A stretch of DNA of 64,000 bases. It comes from an uncultured Acidimicrobiales bacterium (GTDB lineage: Bacteria; Actinomycetota; Acidimicrobiia; Acidimicrobiales; SZUA-35). Below, piece by piece: positions 8,643-16,694 of this stretch. Position 1 is the first letter of the stretch. The number at the start of each line of letters is the position of its first letter. The notes below the pieces were generated by a model that was given only the letters and a program-made list of their open reading frames with translations, was not told the origin of the DNA and made no database searches. The stretch is from the NCBI GenBank assembly GCA_937922805.1, contig CALAJV010000018.1:124001-188000 (forward strand). The letters run 5' to 3'. The translations under genes were made by a program, and so were the position numbers.

Positions 8643-8698
8643 CGGTCAATTATATGACACAATTTGACGCAAACATCAATTAGATATGACAATTGTTT
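8643..8698. promoter_or_regulatory. Divergent lysR / dapA-like control region with repeated ATATGACA
   Basis: The AT-rich 56-bp gap between two divergent operons contains ATATGACA twice, at 8652-8659 and 8684-8691, exactly 32 bp (about three helical turns) apart and on the same face, each followed by an AATT step. This suits binding of a LysR tetramer. No Shine-Dalgarno is seen before the ATG at 8699, so the rightward transcript may be leaderless or nearly so. Confidence 0.45.
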
Positions 8699-9727
8699 AT
8701 GGCACGAATCATGGATACGACTTCTTCCCAGCCATCTCAACTAGCATTCGAGGGCGTGATCGTGGCGGTGGCGATGCCGATGTCGGCCACCGGCGAGGAG
8801 ATCGATGAGGCGGCACTTCTCGATCACATCGACTGGCTTCTAGACGCTGGCGTGCATGGACTTCTGGTGTTGTCCGGAACCGGTGAGTACGCCTACCTAC
8901 GCCCCGAAGAACGTCGTCGGGTAGTTGAGCTTTGCTTGCCCCATATCGATCGCCGGGTTCCGGTAATGGTTCAGACGTCGGAGATGAGTTTGACCGACAC
9001 GATAGAAACGTCGCGCCACGCCATCGATCATGGAGCCGATGCTCTCATGGTTTTGCCGCCCTGGCTAGAAAGCCCTTTTGAACGGGGCGTCCTCTATCAC
9101 TATGAGCGAGTTGCCCAAGCCGTGGCCGCTGATCTTGTCCTCTACAACACACCAGCGGCGAGCGGCGTCGAGATTACGCCGGCTATGTTCCGCCAGCTTT
9201 TGGCAATTGACAATATTCGCTACATCAAAGACAGCCAAGGTGACTTAGCGCGAATACAAAAGTTGGTAGCAATCGCCGGTGACACCGAAACTGGCGTATT
9301 GTGCGGAGTTGATCCCTTAGCACCCTATGCGTTACTAGCTGGAGCTAGCGGAATGATCTGGGGGTGCGCCAACATCATGCCCCACGAGTGCGTTCAGCTC
9401 GTAAACCATATCGCTGCGGGTGAACTTGTCGAGGCGCTCGAACTATGGAAAATGATGTGGCCGATTAACGCCTTCATGTGGGAGAACGATTTAGATGTCG
9501 GCTTCCTTCCGGGTGTGAAAACGGCAACCGAGATGATTGGCCGCCAGATGGGGCCGGTTCGTCGACCCCAGATGCCGGTAACCGGGGCGGCACGTTTAGC
9601 TATCGAAGCAGGTCTATCAACCCTGCCGATAAACGGTATCGACCGATCCCGACTCAAATGGAGACCATGGGACCAAGAACAAGATTGGCTCGTAAGAGCG
9701 ACTGAAAACCAGGAAACCTCATCATGA
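8699..9727 (+). CDS. DapA-family (class I aldolase/lyase) protein
   Basis: A dihydrodipicolinate synthase/N-acetylneuraminate lyase superfamily (beta/alpha)8 barrel, 342 residues. Visible marks are GTGEYAYL (the GTTGE-like loop, about 45), the tyrosine in LVLYNTPA (about 150) and the Schiff-base lysine in RYIKDSQGD (about 176). The superfamily covers aldolases, dehydratases and deaminases, including the pyrroline-4-hydroxy-2-carboxylate deaminase of hydroxyproline catabolism; with ALDH and a DAO-type oxidase downstream that comparison is tempting but unproven. About 40 residues longer than typical DapA, with a polar C-terminal tail. Start chosen at ATG 8699; ATG at 8711 is the alternative and an in-frame TTG lies at 8693. 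Overlaps the ALDH start by four bases. Confidence 0.87.
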   Translation: MARIMDTTSSQPSQLAFEGVIVAVAMPMSATGEEIDEAALLDHIDWLLDAGVHGLLVLSGTGEYAYLRPEERRRVVELCLPHIDRRVPVMVQTSEMSLTDTIETSRHAIDHGADALMVLPPWLESPFERGVLYHYERVAQAVAADLVLYNTPAASGVEITPAMFRQLLAIDNIRYIKDSQGDLARIQKLVAIAGDTETGVLCGVDPLAPYALLAGASGMIWGCANIMPHECVQLVNHIAAGELVEALELWKMMWPINAFMWENDLDVGFLPGVKTATEMIGRQMGPVRRPQMPVTGAARLAIEAGLSTLPINGIDRSRLKWRPWDQEQDWLVRATENQETSS

Positions 9728-11256
9728 CGACACCTCAGCGCGAACCAAGTCCAGATAGTCTGCAGCCACAAGGCGGTTCGGCGGCCGCCAAACTGGCAGC
9801 GTCGCTCGAACTGCCGGCCCATGCCATCGTTGGGGGCCGATCCTGTCCATCAGTATCGGGGAAGACCTTCGCAACTAGTAATCCCGCAACCGGGGAGGTG
9901 CTAGCCCAGATCGCCGACTGCGGCCAGGAAGATGTGGATCGAGCTGTAGCGGCGGCAAGACGGGCGTTTGAAGGCCCGTGGGGTCGGATGAGCCCGGCCG
10001 ATCGGAAGCGCCTATTGCTGAGGTTCGCTGCGCTAGTAGAAGCCCACTCCACAGAGCTAGCCACCATCGAAACCCTCGAAGGCGGCAAGCCGATTACCGA
10101 CACGAGCGAGATCGACCTAGTGGAAACCGTCGGAACTCTTCGATGGCACGCCGAGGCAGCGGACAAAATCAATGACCAGCTAACCCCAACTGCTTCCAAT
10201 ATCGTCTCTATGGTTGTCCGGGAGCCGGTAGGCGTTGTCGGTGTCGTTTTGCCCTGGAACTTTCCGCTAATGATGGCGGCTTGGAAGCTAGGTCCGATTC
10301 TCGCTACGGGAAATACGTGCGTGCTCAAACCAGCCGAGCAAACGTCGATTACTACTATCCGGTTGGCTGAGCTAGCGGTGGAAGCAGGTATTCCCGACGG
10401 TGTGGTTAACGTTGTCACCGGTTTCGGGTCGTCCGTTGGCGAGCCGCTTGGACGTCACGCTGACGTCGACGCCATCGCCTTTACTGGATCCACCGAAACC
10501 GGTCGCCGCTTCTTGCATTACTCGGCAGAATCAAATTTGAAGAAGGTAATGCTCGAGTGCGGCGGCAAGAATCCGCTAGTAGTAATGGCCGATGCAGAAA
10601 ATCTCGATGCGATCGCAGATCACGCGGCAACGTCGATCTATTGGAACGGTGGCCAGAACTGTTCGTCGAACTCCCGCCTCATTGTTCATAGTGCAGTAGC
10701 CGACGAGCTGCTCGAGTTGCTGGCAGAGAAAAGCCGACAGTGGACCGTTGGAGATCCGCTCGACCCGGCCACCAAGATCGGCGCCATGATCGAGTCTGAA
10801 CATCTCGACAGCGTGATGGCCAGTATCGAAACTGCTAAGGCCGAGGGCGCTCACTGCGTCCTAGGGGGTAACCGGATTCTGGCGCAGACTGGCGGCTATT
10901 TCGTAGAACCTACGATCTTCGACAATGTCTCGCCCACGATGAAGCTCGCTACCGAGGAAGTTTTCGGTCCTGTACTGAGCGTTCTCCGTTTCTCGCAACC
11001 AGAAGAAGGGATTCGCTTGGCCAACGACACGCCATACGGCTTAGCCGCCTCCGTTTTCACCTCCGATCTTCGGACGGCTCACCTGGCGGCGCGAGCTATC
11101 AACGCTGGCACCGTCACTGTCAACACCTATGGCGAAGGTGATGCTACGACGCCGTTCGGTGGGTTTGGACTCTCAGGGTTCGGAGGACGAGACAAGAGTC
11201 TTCACGCCCACGACCAATACACCGAATTGAAGACTGTATGGATTGATCTACAGTGA
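9724..11256 (+). CDS. NAD(P)-dependent aldehyde dehydrogenase
   Basis: ALDH superfamily enzyme of 510 residues oxidising an aldehyde to the acid. Motifs: VLPWNFPLMM (cofactor region, about 178), FTGSTETGR (about 257), catalytic glutamate in MLECGGKNP (about 280), catalytic cysteine in GGQNCSSNSR (about 314), EEVFGPVLSV (about 410) and NTYGEGDATTPFGGFGLSGFGG near the end. The sequence style is close to betaine-aldehyde/gamma-glutamyl-aminobutyraldehyde dehydrogenases. About 30 extra residues precede the fold. ATGA overlaps the dapA-like stop and the stop overlaps the next gene (GTGA). Confidence 0.93.
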   Translation: MTTPQREPSPDSLQPQGGSAAAKLAASLELPAHAIVGGRSCPSVSGKTFATSNPATGEVLAQIADCGQEDVDRAVAAARRAFEGPWGRMSPADRKRLLLRFAALVEAHSTELATIETLEGGKPITDTSEIDLVETVGTLRWHAEAADKINDQLTPTASNIVSMVVREPVGVVGVVLPWNFPLMMAAWKLGPILATGNTCVLKPAEQTSITTIRLAELAVEAGIPDGVVNVVTGFGSSVGEPLGRHADVDAIAFTGSTETGRRFLHYSAESNLKKVMLECGGKNPLVVMADAENLDAIADHAATSIYWNGGQNCSSNSRLIVHSAVADELLELLAEKSRQWTVGDPLDPATKIGAMIESEHLDSVMASIETAKAEGAHCVLGGNRILAQTGGYFVEPTIFDNVSPTMKLATEEVFGPVLSVLRFSQPEEGIRLANDTPYGLAASVFTSDLRTAHLAARAINAGTVTVNTYGEGDATTPFGGFGLSGFGGRDKSLHAHDQYTELKTVWIDLQ

Positions 11257-12569
11257 CCGCCGTTACCCATCAACCGATCTACGACCAGTCGAACGGATGG
11301 CAAGAGATTCTTCCTCCCCCCGCCGAAGCGCAGATGTTGATCGGCTCAGTTACCTGCGACTACCTCGTCATCGGTGGTGGATATTCAGGGCTAGCGGCCA
11401 CTCGTCGACTAGCTGAGCTTGATCCCGAAGCCTCAGTCGTACTCGTCGACGGCGACCGCATCGGGAACAACGCAGCTGGCCGATGCTCGGGATTCGCCAT
11501 TGACCACGCCCATAATTTGCGGGCCAAGAGCTTTGCCGATGCTAAACAGGTGGCCAAGGACGCTATCGCCATGAACCGAGCCGGTCTTGACTATCTCAAC
11601 GACACGGTCGAAGCAAACAACCTGGATTGCGGGTGGGTAAGAGAGGGAAAGTACCACGCAGCCGCTTCCAGACGAGGTCGACGGATGTTGGCAAATTTCG
11701 CCGACAGCCTAGATGTCATAGAAGAGGACTACACCAAGCTCAACGCCGACCAGTGCGCTGAAATTTTCGGTACCGACTTCTATATCGAAGCGGTACACGC
11801 ACCCCACAGCTATCTGGCTCAACCGGCTGCTCTGGTCCGCGGTCTAGCGGCGTCAATGCCTGGGAACGTCACCATTTATGAGAACTCCATGGTTCAGCGG
11901 GTTGACTATGGCCCGCCTCACTCGGTCCACACTGACAGAGGTTCGGTGAGCACTCCCATCCTGATTCTGGCAACGAACGGTTTTACCGAAGGATTTGGAT
12001 TTCTTCAGAAGCATCTAATACCTCTAATAACCTGGGGGTCGATGTCCCGGGAACTTACCCCGGGCGAGTCTGAGCGGCTTGGAGGACATCCGAGCTACGG
12101 GATCATTGCCGCCCATCCGGCTGGCACGTCGGTCCGTCGGGTTACAGCTCCGGACAATCGGATTCTGGTCCGGAATATCTTTAGTTTTTCAAAACGATCT
12201 GACTTTGTGTCCCGTAAAGCATGGGCCGCCAAAACCCATCGCCGTTCGTTCGATAATCGGTGGCCGCAACTGCAGGATGTTCCGTTTGAGTACAGCTGGG
12301 GTGGAGCGCTTAGCCTGTCGCGAAACGGAGAGCCGGTTTTTGGTGAGCTCCGATCCAATGTCTACGGGACTGTTGTTCACAACGGAGTGGGAATGGCTCG
12401 GGGCACAATCAGCGGCAAGTTATTGGCTGAACTTATCGTCGGTCAAGACTCAGAACTGTTGCGACAAATGCAGGCCAAAGGTCGCCCGAATAGAAATCTG
12501 CCGTTTCAAAACTTGGGAGTAAGAATAAACGCTCGGACCCGCCGTTTGATCGCTGGGAACGAAGAATGA
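11253..12569 (+). CDS. FAD-dependent amine/amino acid oxidoreductase, PuuB-like DAO family
   Basis: DAO-fold flavoprotein, 438 residues, GTG start overlapping the ALDH stop. The FAD motif is YLVIGGGYSGLAATRRLAE at about 35-53, preceded by about 30 residues as in gamma-glutamylputrescine oxidase (PuuB) relatives; AAGRCSGFAIDH is the usual flavin-contacting segment after it. The C-terminal VHNGVGMARGTISGKLLAELI closes the FAD domain. With the ALDH it would form the classic oxidase/dehydrogenase pair turning an amine or imino acid into a carboxylic acid. Last gene of the dapA-like operon, followed by a hairpin. Confidence 0.88.
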   Translation: MTAVTHQPIYDQSNGWQEILPPPAEAQMLIGSVTCDYLVIGGGYSGLAATRRLAELDPEASVVLVDGDRIGNNAAGRCSGFAIDHAHNLRAKSFADAKQVAKDAIAMNRAGLDYLNDTVEANNLDCGWVREGKYHAAASRRGRRMLANFADSLDVIEEDYTKLNADQCAEIFGTDFYIEAVHAPHSYLAQPAALVRGLAASMPGNVTIYENSMVQRVDYGPPHSVHTDRGSVSTPILILATNGFTEGFGFLQKHLIPLITWGSMSRELTPGESERLGGHPSYGIIAAHPAGTSVRRVTAPDNRILVRNIFSFSKRSDFVSRKAWAAKTHRRSFDNRWPQLQDVPFEYSWGGALSLSRNGEPVFGELRSNVYGTVVHNGVGMARGTISGKLLAELIVGQDSELLRQMQAKGRPNRNLPFQNLGVRINARTRRLIAGNEE

Positions 12570-12590
12570 TCGATAGCCAGCGATGTTGGT

Positions 12591-12630
12591 TTCCCCCGAC
12601 GCCGAGGGACGTTTGAGCCACCGGGGGGAA
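12591..12630 (+). terminator. Candidate terminator hairpin after the amine-oxidase operon
   Basis: TTCCCCCG (12591-12598) and CGGGGGGAA (12622-12630) can pair with one unpaired G, enclosing about 23 nt. It begins about 20 nt after the stop codon. There is no U-tract. Confidence 0.4.
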
Positions 12631-12714
12631 GAGGCTCTTACCCGGAGTCCGGCCTAGATCGAACGGCACAGACTACGATCGAGGCAGTTTCGTCGACTCG
12701 ATGATTGGATTACG

Positions 12715-13974
12715 GTGTCTAGCCTTAGCTCCCCCACCGCTGCAAAGCGAACAGCTGAAGCAAAGCAAGTGCTCGGCGATAATGACCGCGGCACGTACAC
12801 CGTGCCGACTGCGAGACTCTATCCGTTCCAATGGAACTGGGACTCGGTGTTTGTCGCTCTCGGGTGGGCGGAGCTTGATCTGGACCGAGCTTGGAAAGAG
12901 ATCACAACGCTGTTTGATGCTCAGTGGCCGTCGGGAATGGTGCCCCACATTGTGTTCTGGACCGATCAGTCGACCTACTTTCCTGGCCCCGACGTTTGGG
13001 GAACGACCAACCAACCGCTCAGCTCTGGTATTTCGCAACCACCGGTCGCCGCCACGGTTGTGCGAAATCTACAAGAGGTTGAACCAAGACTGACGATCAA
13101 CCTGTTCAAAGGAATCGACCGTTGGCACCAGTGGTGGCACACCGCTCGAGATCCCAAGAACATCGGGTTGATCTCAGTGGTCCACCCGTGGGAGTCTGGT
13201 CGCGACAATCTTCCAGACTGGGACAGGCCGATGTCGACCGTGGACTCATCTAGCATCGGAGCGTACCAGCGGCGCGATCTAGACATGGTTGATCAGACAA
13301 TGCGACCGCATCGGCACGAGTACGACCGTTACTTGGCCCTGGTCGAGTTCGGCGCCGAAGCAAACTGGGATGACCAGGTGATTGGGGCCACCAATCCGTT
13401 CCTGGTCGCTGACCCTGGCGTCACTTCGATCTTGCTTCGGGCCGAACGCGACCTTGCCTGGCTCGGCAGATCCATCGGACTAGACACGGCCCATATCGAA
13501 CGGCGTATAGAACGACTAGAGAACGGCTTCGTCCAGCTGTGGAACCCCGAGGCAGGAACGTATTGCTCATTGGACCTTCGGTCAGGTCGCCATGCTGATG
13601 CCGGAACTTCAGCATCGTTCCTTGCTGCTTACGCCGGGGTGACCACACACCTCGACCAGCTAGACCATGAGCTTGGATTGTGGGCCTCGGCCTGCAATTT
13701 CCTCGTCCCCAGTTTTGATCCCCGCCATCGCCACTTCGAACCAAAGCGATACTGGCGAGGTCCGGTGTGGGCCATGATCAACTACATGATCGCTATAGGC
13801 TTCGCCGAAGTAGGGCGGGAAAAATGGGCTGGCCGAATTCGTCAGTCAACCCGCGATTTGATCACCCAGAGCGGCATGTCGGAAAGCTTCGATCCGATAA
13901 CTGGCGGCCCGGTCGGCGGGTCCAACTTTGCTTGGACTGCGGCGCTGTGGCTGTCATGGGTCAACAAGGACTAG
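12715..13974 (+). CDS. GH63-type glycoside hydrolase (mannosylglycerate/glucosylglycerate hydrolase-like)
   Basis: An (alpha/alpha)6-barrel glycosidase of about 419 residues with a GTG start. The N-terminal FQWNWDSVFVALGWAELD and the following QWPSGMVPHIVFW, the mid-protein QRRDLDM region, PSFDPRHRHFEPKRYWRGPVWAMINY and the C-terminal GGSNFAWTAALWLSW are the hallmarks of the MGH/GgH branch of GH63, which hydrolyses the compatible solutes mannosyl- or glucosylglycerate. Length agrees with that branch (about 430-450). It ends with TAG. The gene after it also encodes an (alpha/alpha)6-type protein, the Ldi selenoprotein. The substrate is inferred from family resemblance only. Confidence 0.8.
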   Translation: MSSLSSPTAAKRTAEAKQVLGDNDRGTYTVPTARLYPFQWNWDSVFVALGWAELDLDRAWKEITTLFDAQWPSGMVPHIVFWTDQSTYFPGPDVWGTTNQPLSSGISQPPVAATVVRNLQEVEPRLTINLFKGIDRWHQWWHTARDPKNIGLISVVHPWESGRDNLPDWDRPMSTVDSSSIGAYQRRDLDMVDQTMRPHRHEYDRYLALVEFGAEANWDDQVIGATNPFLVADPGVTSILLRAERDLAWLGRSIGLDTAHIERRIERLENGFVQLWNPEAGTYCSLDLRSGRHADAGTSASFLAAYAGVTTHLDQLDHELGLWASACNFLVPSFDPRHRHFEPKRYWRGPVWAMINYMIAIGFAEVGREKWAGRIRQSTRDLITQSGMSESFDPITGGPVGGSNFAWTAALWLSWVNKD

Positions 13975-14044
13975 CAATACTCTTTGGGGCCAACGTTCGC
14001 CGCTGAAATGACGTTAGCTTGCATCCAGCACTACAGTCGCTCCT

Positions 14045-15526
14045 GTGGCTTCATCGCAACGAACACCGAACCGGTTGTCAGATCGATCACTTGGTTGGCT
14101 TCGGTATCTTAACCGCAAGGCCCACACCGTCGATAACTGGAATCGCGACGGACAGCCTCATCCTCATTGGGACGATCGGTCCGATCCCCCAATGGCCAGC
14201 TGGCATCGCTTTGATCTGGTTGACTCGTCTTACGCAATGGGTTTGATGGCGCACGCCACCCCCGCCTGGACCGAACGCTACGTCGCCATTCTTGACCAAC
14301 TAATCGCCAGACACACTCAATGGTGGTCGGCGTCAGACTGGTTGACCCAGTTTGGGGCCGATCCGGATCGAACGTCGTACCCTGATGAATATCGCATGTT
14401 CATTCCTGAGCAGCTTTGGGGAAACTACGATGTTCCAGGGTGGACAGCCAATGGCGTCCACCCGTACGGAGTTCAGATGGATCCAGTGGCCGCCGACGGA
14501 ATGCTCTTCTATAAAGGCTTTCTGCTCGTCCTGTTGGGCATCCGGTCGATGGTCGATCCGACCGATCGGTGGAACGAGCCGTTTCAAATGATCGGCGACG
14601 ACGATGACGGCTTTACTTGGACCCACTCGGCCATCGCTGAACATCTTTGCCAACAGTGGTTAGCGGCTCCAATCGGCTGTCATTGAGAGAATACGAAAAT
14701 CTGGCCGTTTTGACTGGCTGGAGCTGGCCTCGGTCTGAGGCTTCACGACAACCGGCACGGGACTGACTACCATCAACAAGCGTTCAAACCGTGGTGGAAC
14801 TACGCCCGAACCCACTACTTAGACCTCGACGCAGATACGCCTCCCAGCCGAACAACGTTTTACTACGATCCCGTTGTCGACGTTCACCATCGACTTTCGG
14901 TGGCTGCGGCGGTTACTACGTCATTCTACGCCGCCCCGCAAGAACCGCAAGACGCAATGAGGCTCTTCGAGGCTGCCTGTGAGGCGCTTGGATACAACGG
15001 CAACATTTCACCGCCGCTGCGAGCATCTCGCGGCCCAGCGTCGGCCTTGATTTTGGCTAAAGAATGGCAGTATGCCGATTTGGCCGAACGACTATCGGAC
15101 GCAATCGAACAATCCTACGAACCTAGTTGGAGCGACGGAGAATTCACCTGGGGAATGGGACTTAAGGAGATACACCCGCGAGGTCAGTTCAATGCGTTTT
15201 TGGCTGCGGCCGAAGCGGCCGGGCCCGGTAGGTGGAACAGGTTGTCGGCTGGTCCTGTGGAAGCATGTCCTCAGGTGGTAGATGTCGACTTTCCGACGCT
15301 GGCCTTATCACGAGCCGAATGGATCGATGGAGCTTTGCTACTTCGGCTGAACCCTTTGCGCCAAGATCCGTCTATCTTCACATCGTTTCGAATTGTCGGT
15401 GCCGAACCTCGACTATGGGAAGTATCGGGAATAGAAGGAGCGACGATTGATGTCACCGCCAGTTCAGTCATCGTGCGGGTTCCGCTCGTCGAGGGCGACC
15501 TGCACTTCACACCCAGCAGTTACTGA
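14045..15526 (+). CDS. Linalool dehydratase/isomerase (Ldi)-family selenoprotein with two in-frame TGA (Sec) codons
   Basis: Read through TGA at 14684-14686 and 14711-14713, one frame gives 493 residues ending in TAC-TGA at 15526. Around the TGAs it reads GCH-U-ENTKIWPF-U-LAGAG, then RHGTDY. In Castellaniella LinD the same place, as I recall it, is C(170)-E(171)-seven residues-C(179), followed by LHGTDY: both TGAs fall exactly on the catalytic cysteines, the adjacent Glu is kept, and HGTDY is identical. Upstream DPVAADGMLFYKGFLLVLLG aligns with LinD's DP..IMYKGHLNLMYG, with LinD His128 replaced by Phe. Downstream, GPASALILAKEW and HPRGQFNAFLAAAEA align with the rest of the barrel. About 95 extra C-terminal residues look beta-rich. 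No signal peptide. A SECIS-like hairpin follows each TGA. Start GTG 14045 is uncertain; the frame is closed just upstream (TAG 14015). Function is probably a lyase/isomerase, substrate unknown. Confidence 0.85.
14701..14721 (+). promoter_or_regulatory. Candidate SECIS hairpin for the first TGA of the Ldi gene
   Basis: CTGGCC (14701-14706) can pair with GGCTGG (14716-14721), two of six pairs being G-U, closing a 9-nt loop that contains the second TGA. It starts 14 nt after TGA 14684-14686, a suitable distance. It is weaker than the hairpin for the second codon and overlaps it in sequence context, so the two structures may alternate as the ribosome advances. Confidence 0.4.
14726..14742 (+). 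promoter_or_regulatory. Bacterial SECIS element for the second TGA of the Ldi gene
   Basis: After TGA 14711-14713 come 12 nt, then the hairpin G-GCCTC (14726-14731), loop GGTCT (14732-14736), GAGGC-T (14737-14742): five Watson-Crick pairs plus a G-U. The loop GGUCU is the one of the E. coli fdhF SECIS, where SelB contacts the apical G and U, and the spacing (11 nt in fdhF) agrees. Confidence 0.8.
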
Positions 15527-15573
15527 CTCGGTTCGCGGCAACGAAGACTGACAGCCTTGACGATTGACCGATC

Positions 15574-16623
15574 CTACTCACCTTGAACGGCCGCTTGGCT
15601 TTCTGAGTACGAGATGGTTGGATACTTAGGCGGATTCGACTCATCCCAGCAAGACGGTAAACACTCCATCGGGTAGTCCGACGAGGCGTTGAAGAAATAG
15701 GGAACCGAGTAACGATCGTTGTCGGGCTGGTTGTCAGCGAAGTGTCGAGTGCTTAGAAAGCGATCGTTGGTCCACTGCTTCAATAACTCGCCGGAATTGA
15801 CCACAAAGGCGCCCGGCACAACTGGAGCCTGAATCCACTGTTGGCGAAGATGACTGAAGATGTTCAGACCGGGCCCATCGGGCAAGAGCAAGGTAAAGAA
15901 GGTCGTGTCGACATGAGGGGCGATGCCATACGGGTCGCTCTCTCGCCGAGGAGGAACTGGTGGGTAGTGAGTCATTCGTAGGCGCCAGAATGGGTGTCGG
16001 AAAGCGGGGGCAAAAAAGTCAGGCTCGAGTTCAAGCGCCACCGCGTAGACAGGTAAGAGGCGAATAGCCAAGCTGGTAATTGCCGAAGCGTACGACTCGA
16101 CAACAGCTCTGAAACCAGGCAGATCGGATTCGATCGGCCATTGGTTGTCTTCGAATGAAAGGTGCTCATCAGATTTGATCAAGAACGCAGCGTTTCGATT
16201 GCCTTTGTCCCGACGTGGCAACTTCCGGGCTCCGACTTGTAGGTAGCCGACTCCCCCGACCGGCCAGCCGGGACGGTCCATCAGAATCGCTGACTTGGCT
16301 TCTCTCGGAAGAGCGTGGAATTGGCGAGTTGCTTCGAGAATCTGGTTGCACAAGCCGGGGTCTAGATCATGACCGACCAGTTGATAGAAGCCGACACGCA
16401 CCGAAGAGTCGTGCAGGTCCGACGCTGCAGCTTCAAGGTCGGTTTGCAATCCCGATTTAAAGTACGGTCCAACATCAACAACTGGAATGTCACCGGGAAG
16501 AGCTTCGCTCACCGCGGTGGTATCCCACGCCTCAGACTCCTCCTTCAGCAACCGTTCCTTAGCTTCAGGGTCGAAGTGTTCGCTCACTCCACCAGTGTGC
16601 CAGGGGTTGAAAGGCAAACTCAA
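15574..16623 (-). CDS. 2-oxoglutarate/Fe(II)-dependent oxygenase, isopenicillin-N-synthase-like
   Basis: A 349-residue DIOX_N/2OG-FeII_Oxy enzyme. The N-terminal DIOX_N region starts at IPVVDVGPYF (about 47). The double-stranded beta-helix carries HVDTT (Fe ligands His and Asp, about 239), the distal histidine in STRHFA (about 291) and the 2OG-binding arginine in DRYSVPYFFN (about 304). Such enzymes hydroxylate or desaturate small molecules. The gene converges on the Ldi selenoprotein gene and stands alone. A start at a later codon, VSEHFDPEAK (about residue 13), is possible. Confidence 0.9.
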   Translation of the reverse strand: MSLPFNPWHTGGVSEHFDPEAKERLLKEESEAWDTTAVSEALPGDIPVVDVGPYFKSGLQTDLEAAASDLHDSSVRVGFYQLVGHDLDPGLCNQILEATRQFHALPREAKSAILMDRPGWPVGGVGYLQVGARKLPRRDKGNRNAAFLIKSDEHLSFEDNQWPIESDLPGFRAVVESYASAITSLAIRLLPVYAVALELEPDFFAPAFRHPFWRLRMTHYPPVPPRRESDPYGIAPHVDTTFFTLLLPDGPGLNIFSHLRQQWIQAPVVPGAFVVNSGELLKQWTNDRFLSTRHFADNQPDNDRYSVPYFFNASSDYPMECLPSCWDESNPPKYPTISYSESQAAVQGE

Positions 16624-16694
16624 CCGATATCTCCGGTACGCAAGTGATTAGTGCTACCAGCCACCATCAGTTAGGAATGGCACGAATCGGTTCC

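Noticed and set aside
14045..15526. Ldi-family gene as an ordinary pseudogene with two stop mutations
   Set aside because: The only stops are TGA, both at the two family cysteines, the frame is otherwise open for 493 codons, and SECIS-like hairpins follow.
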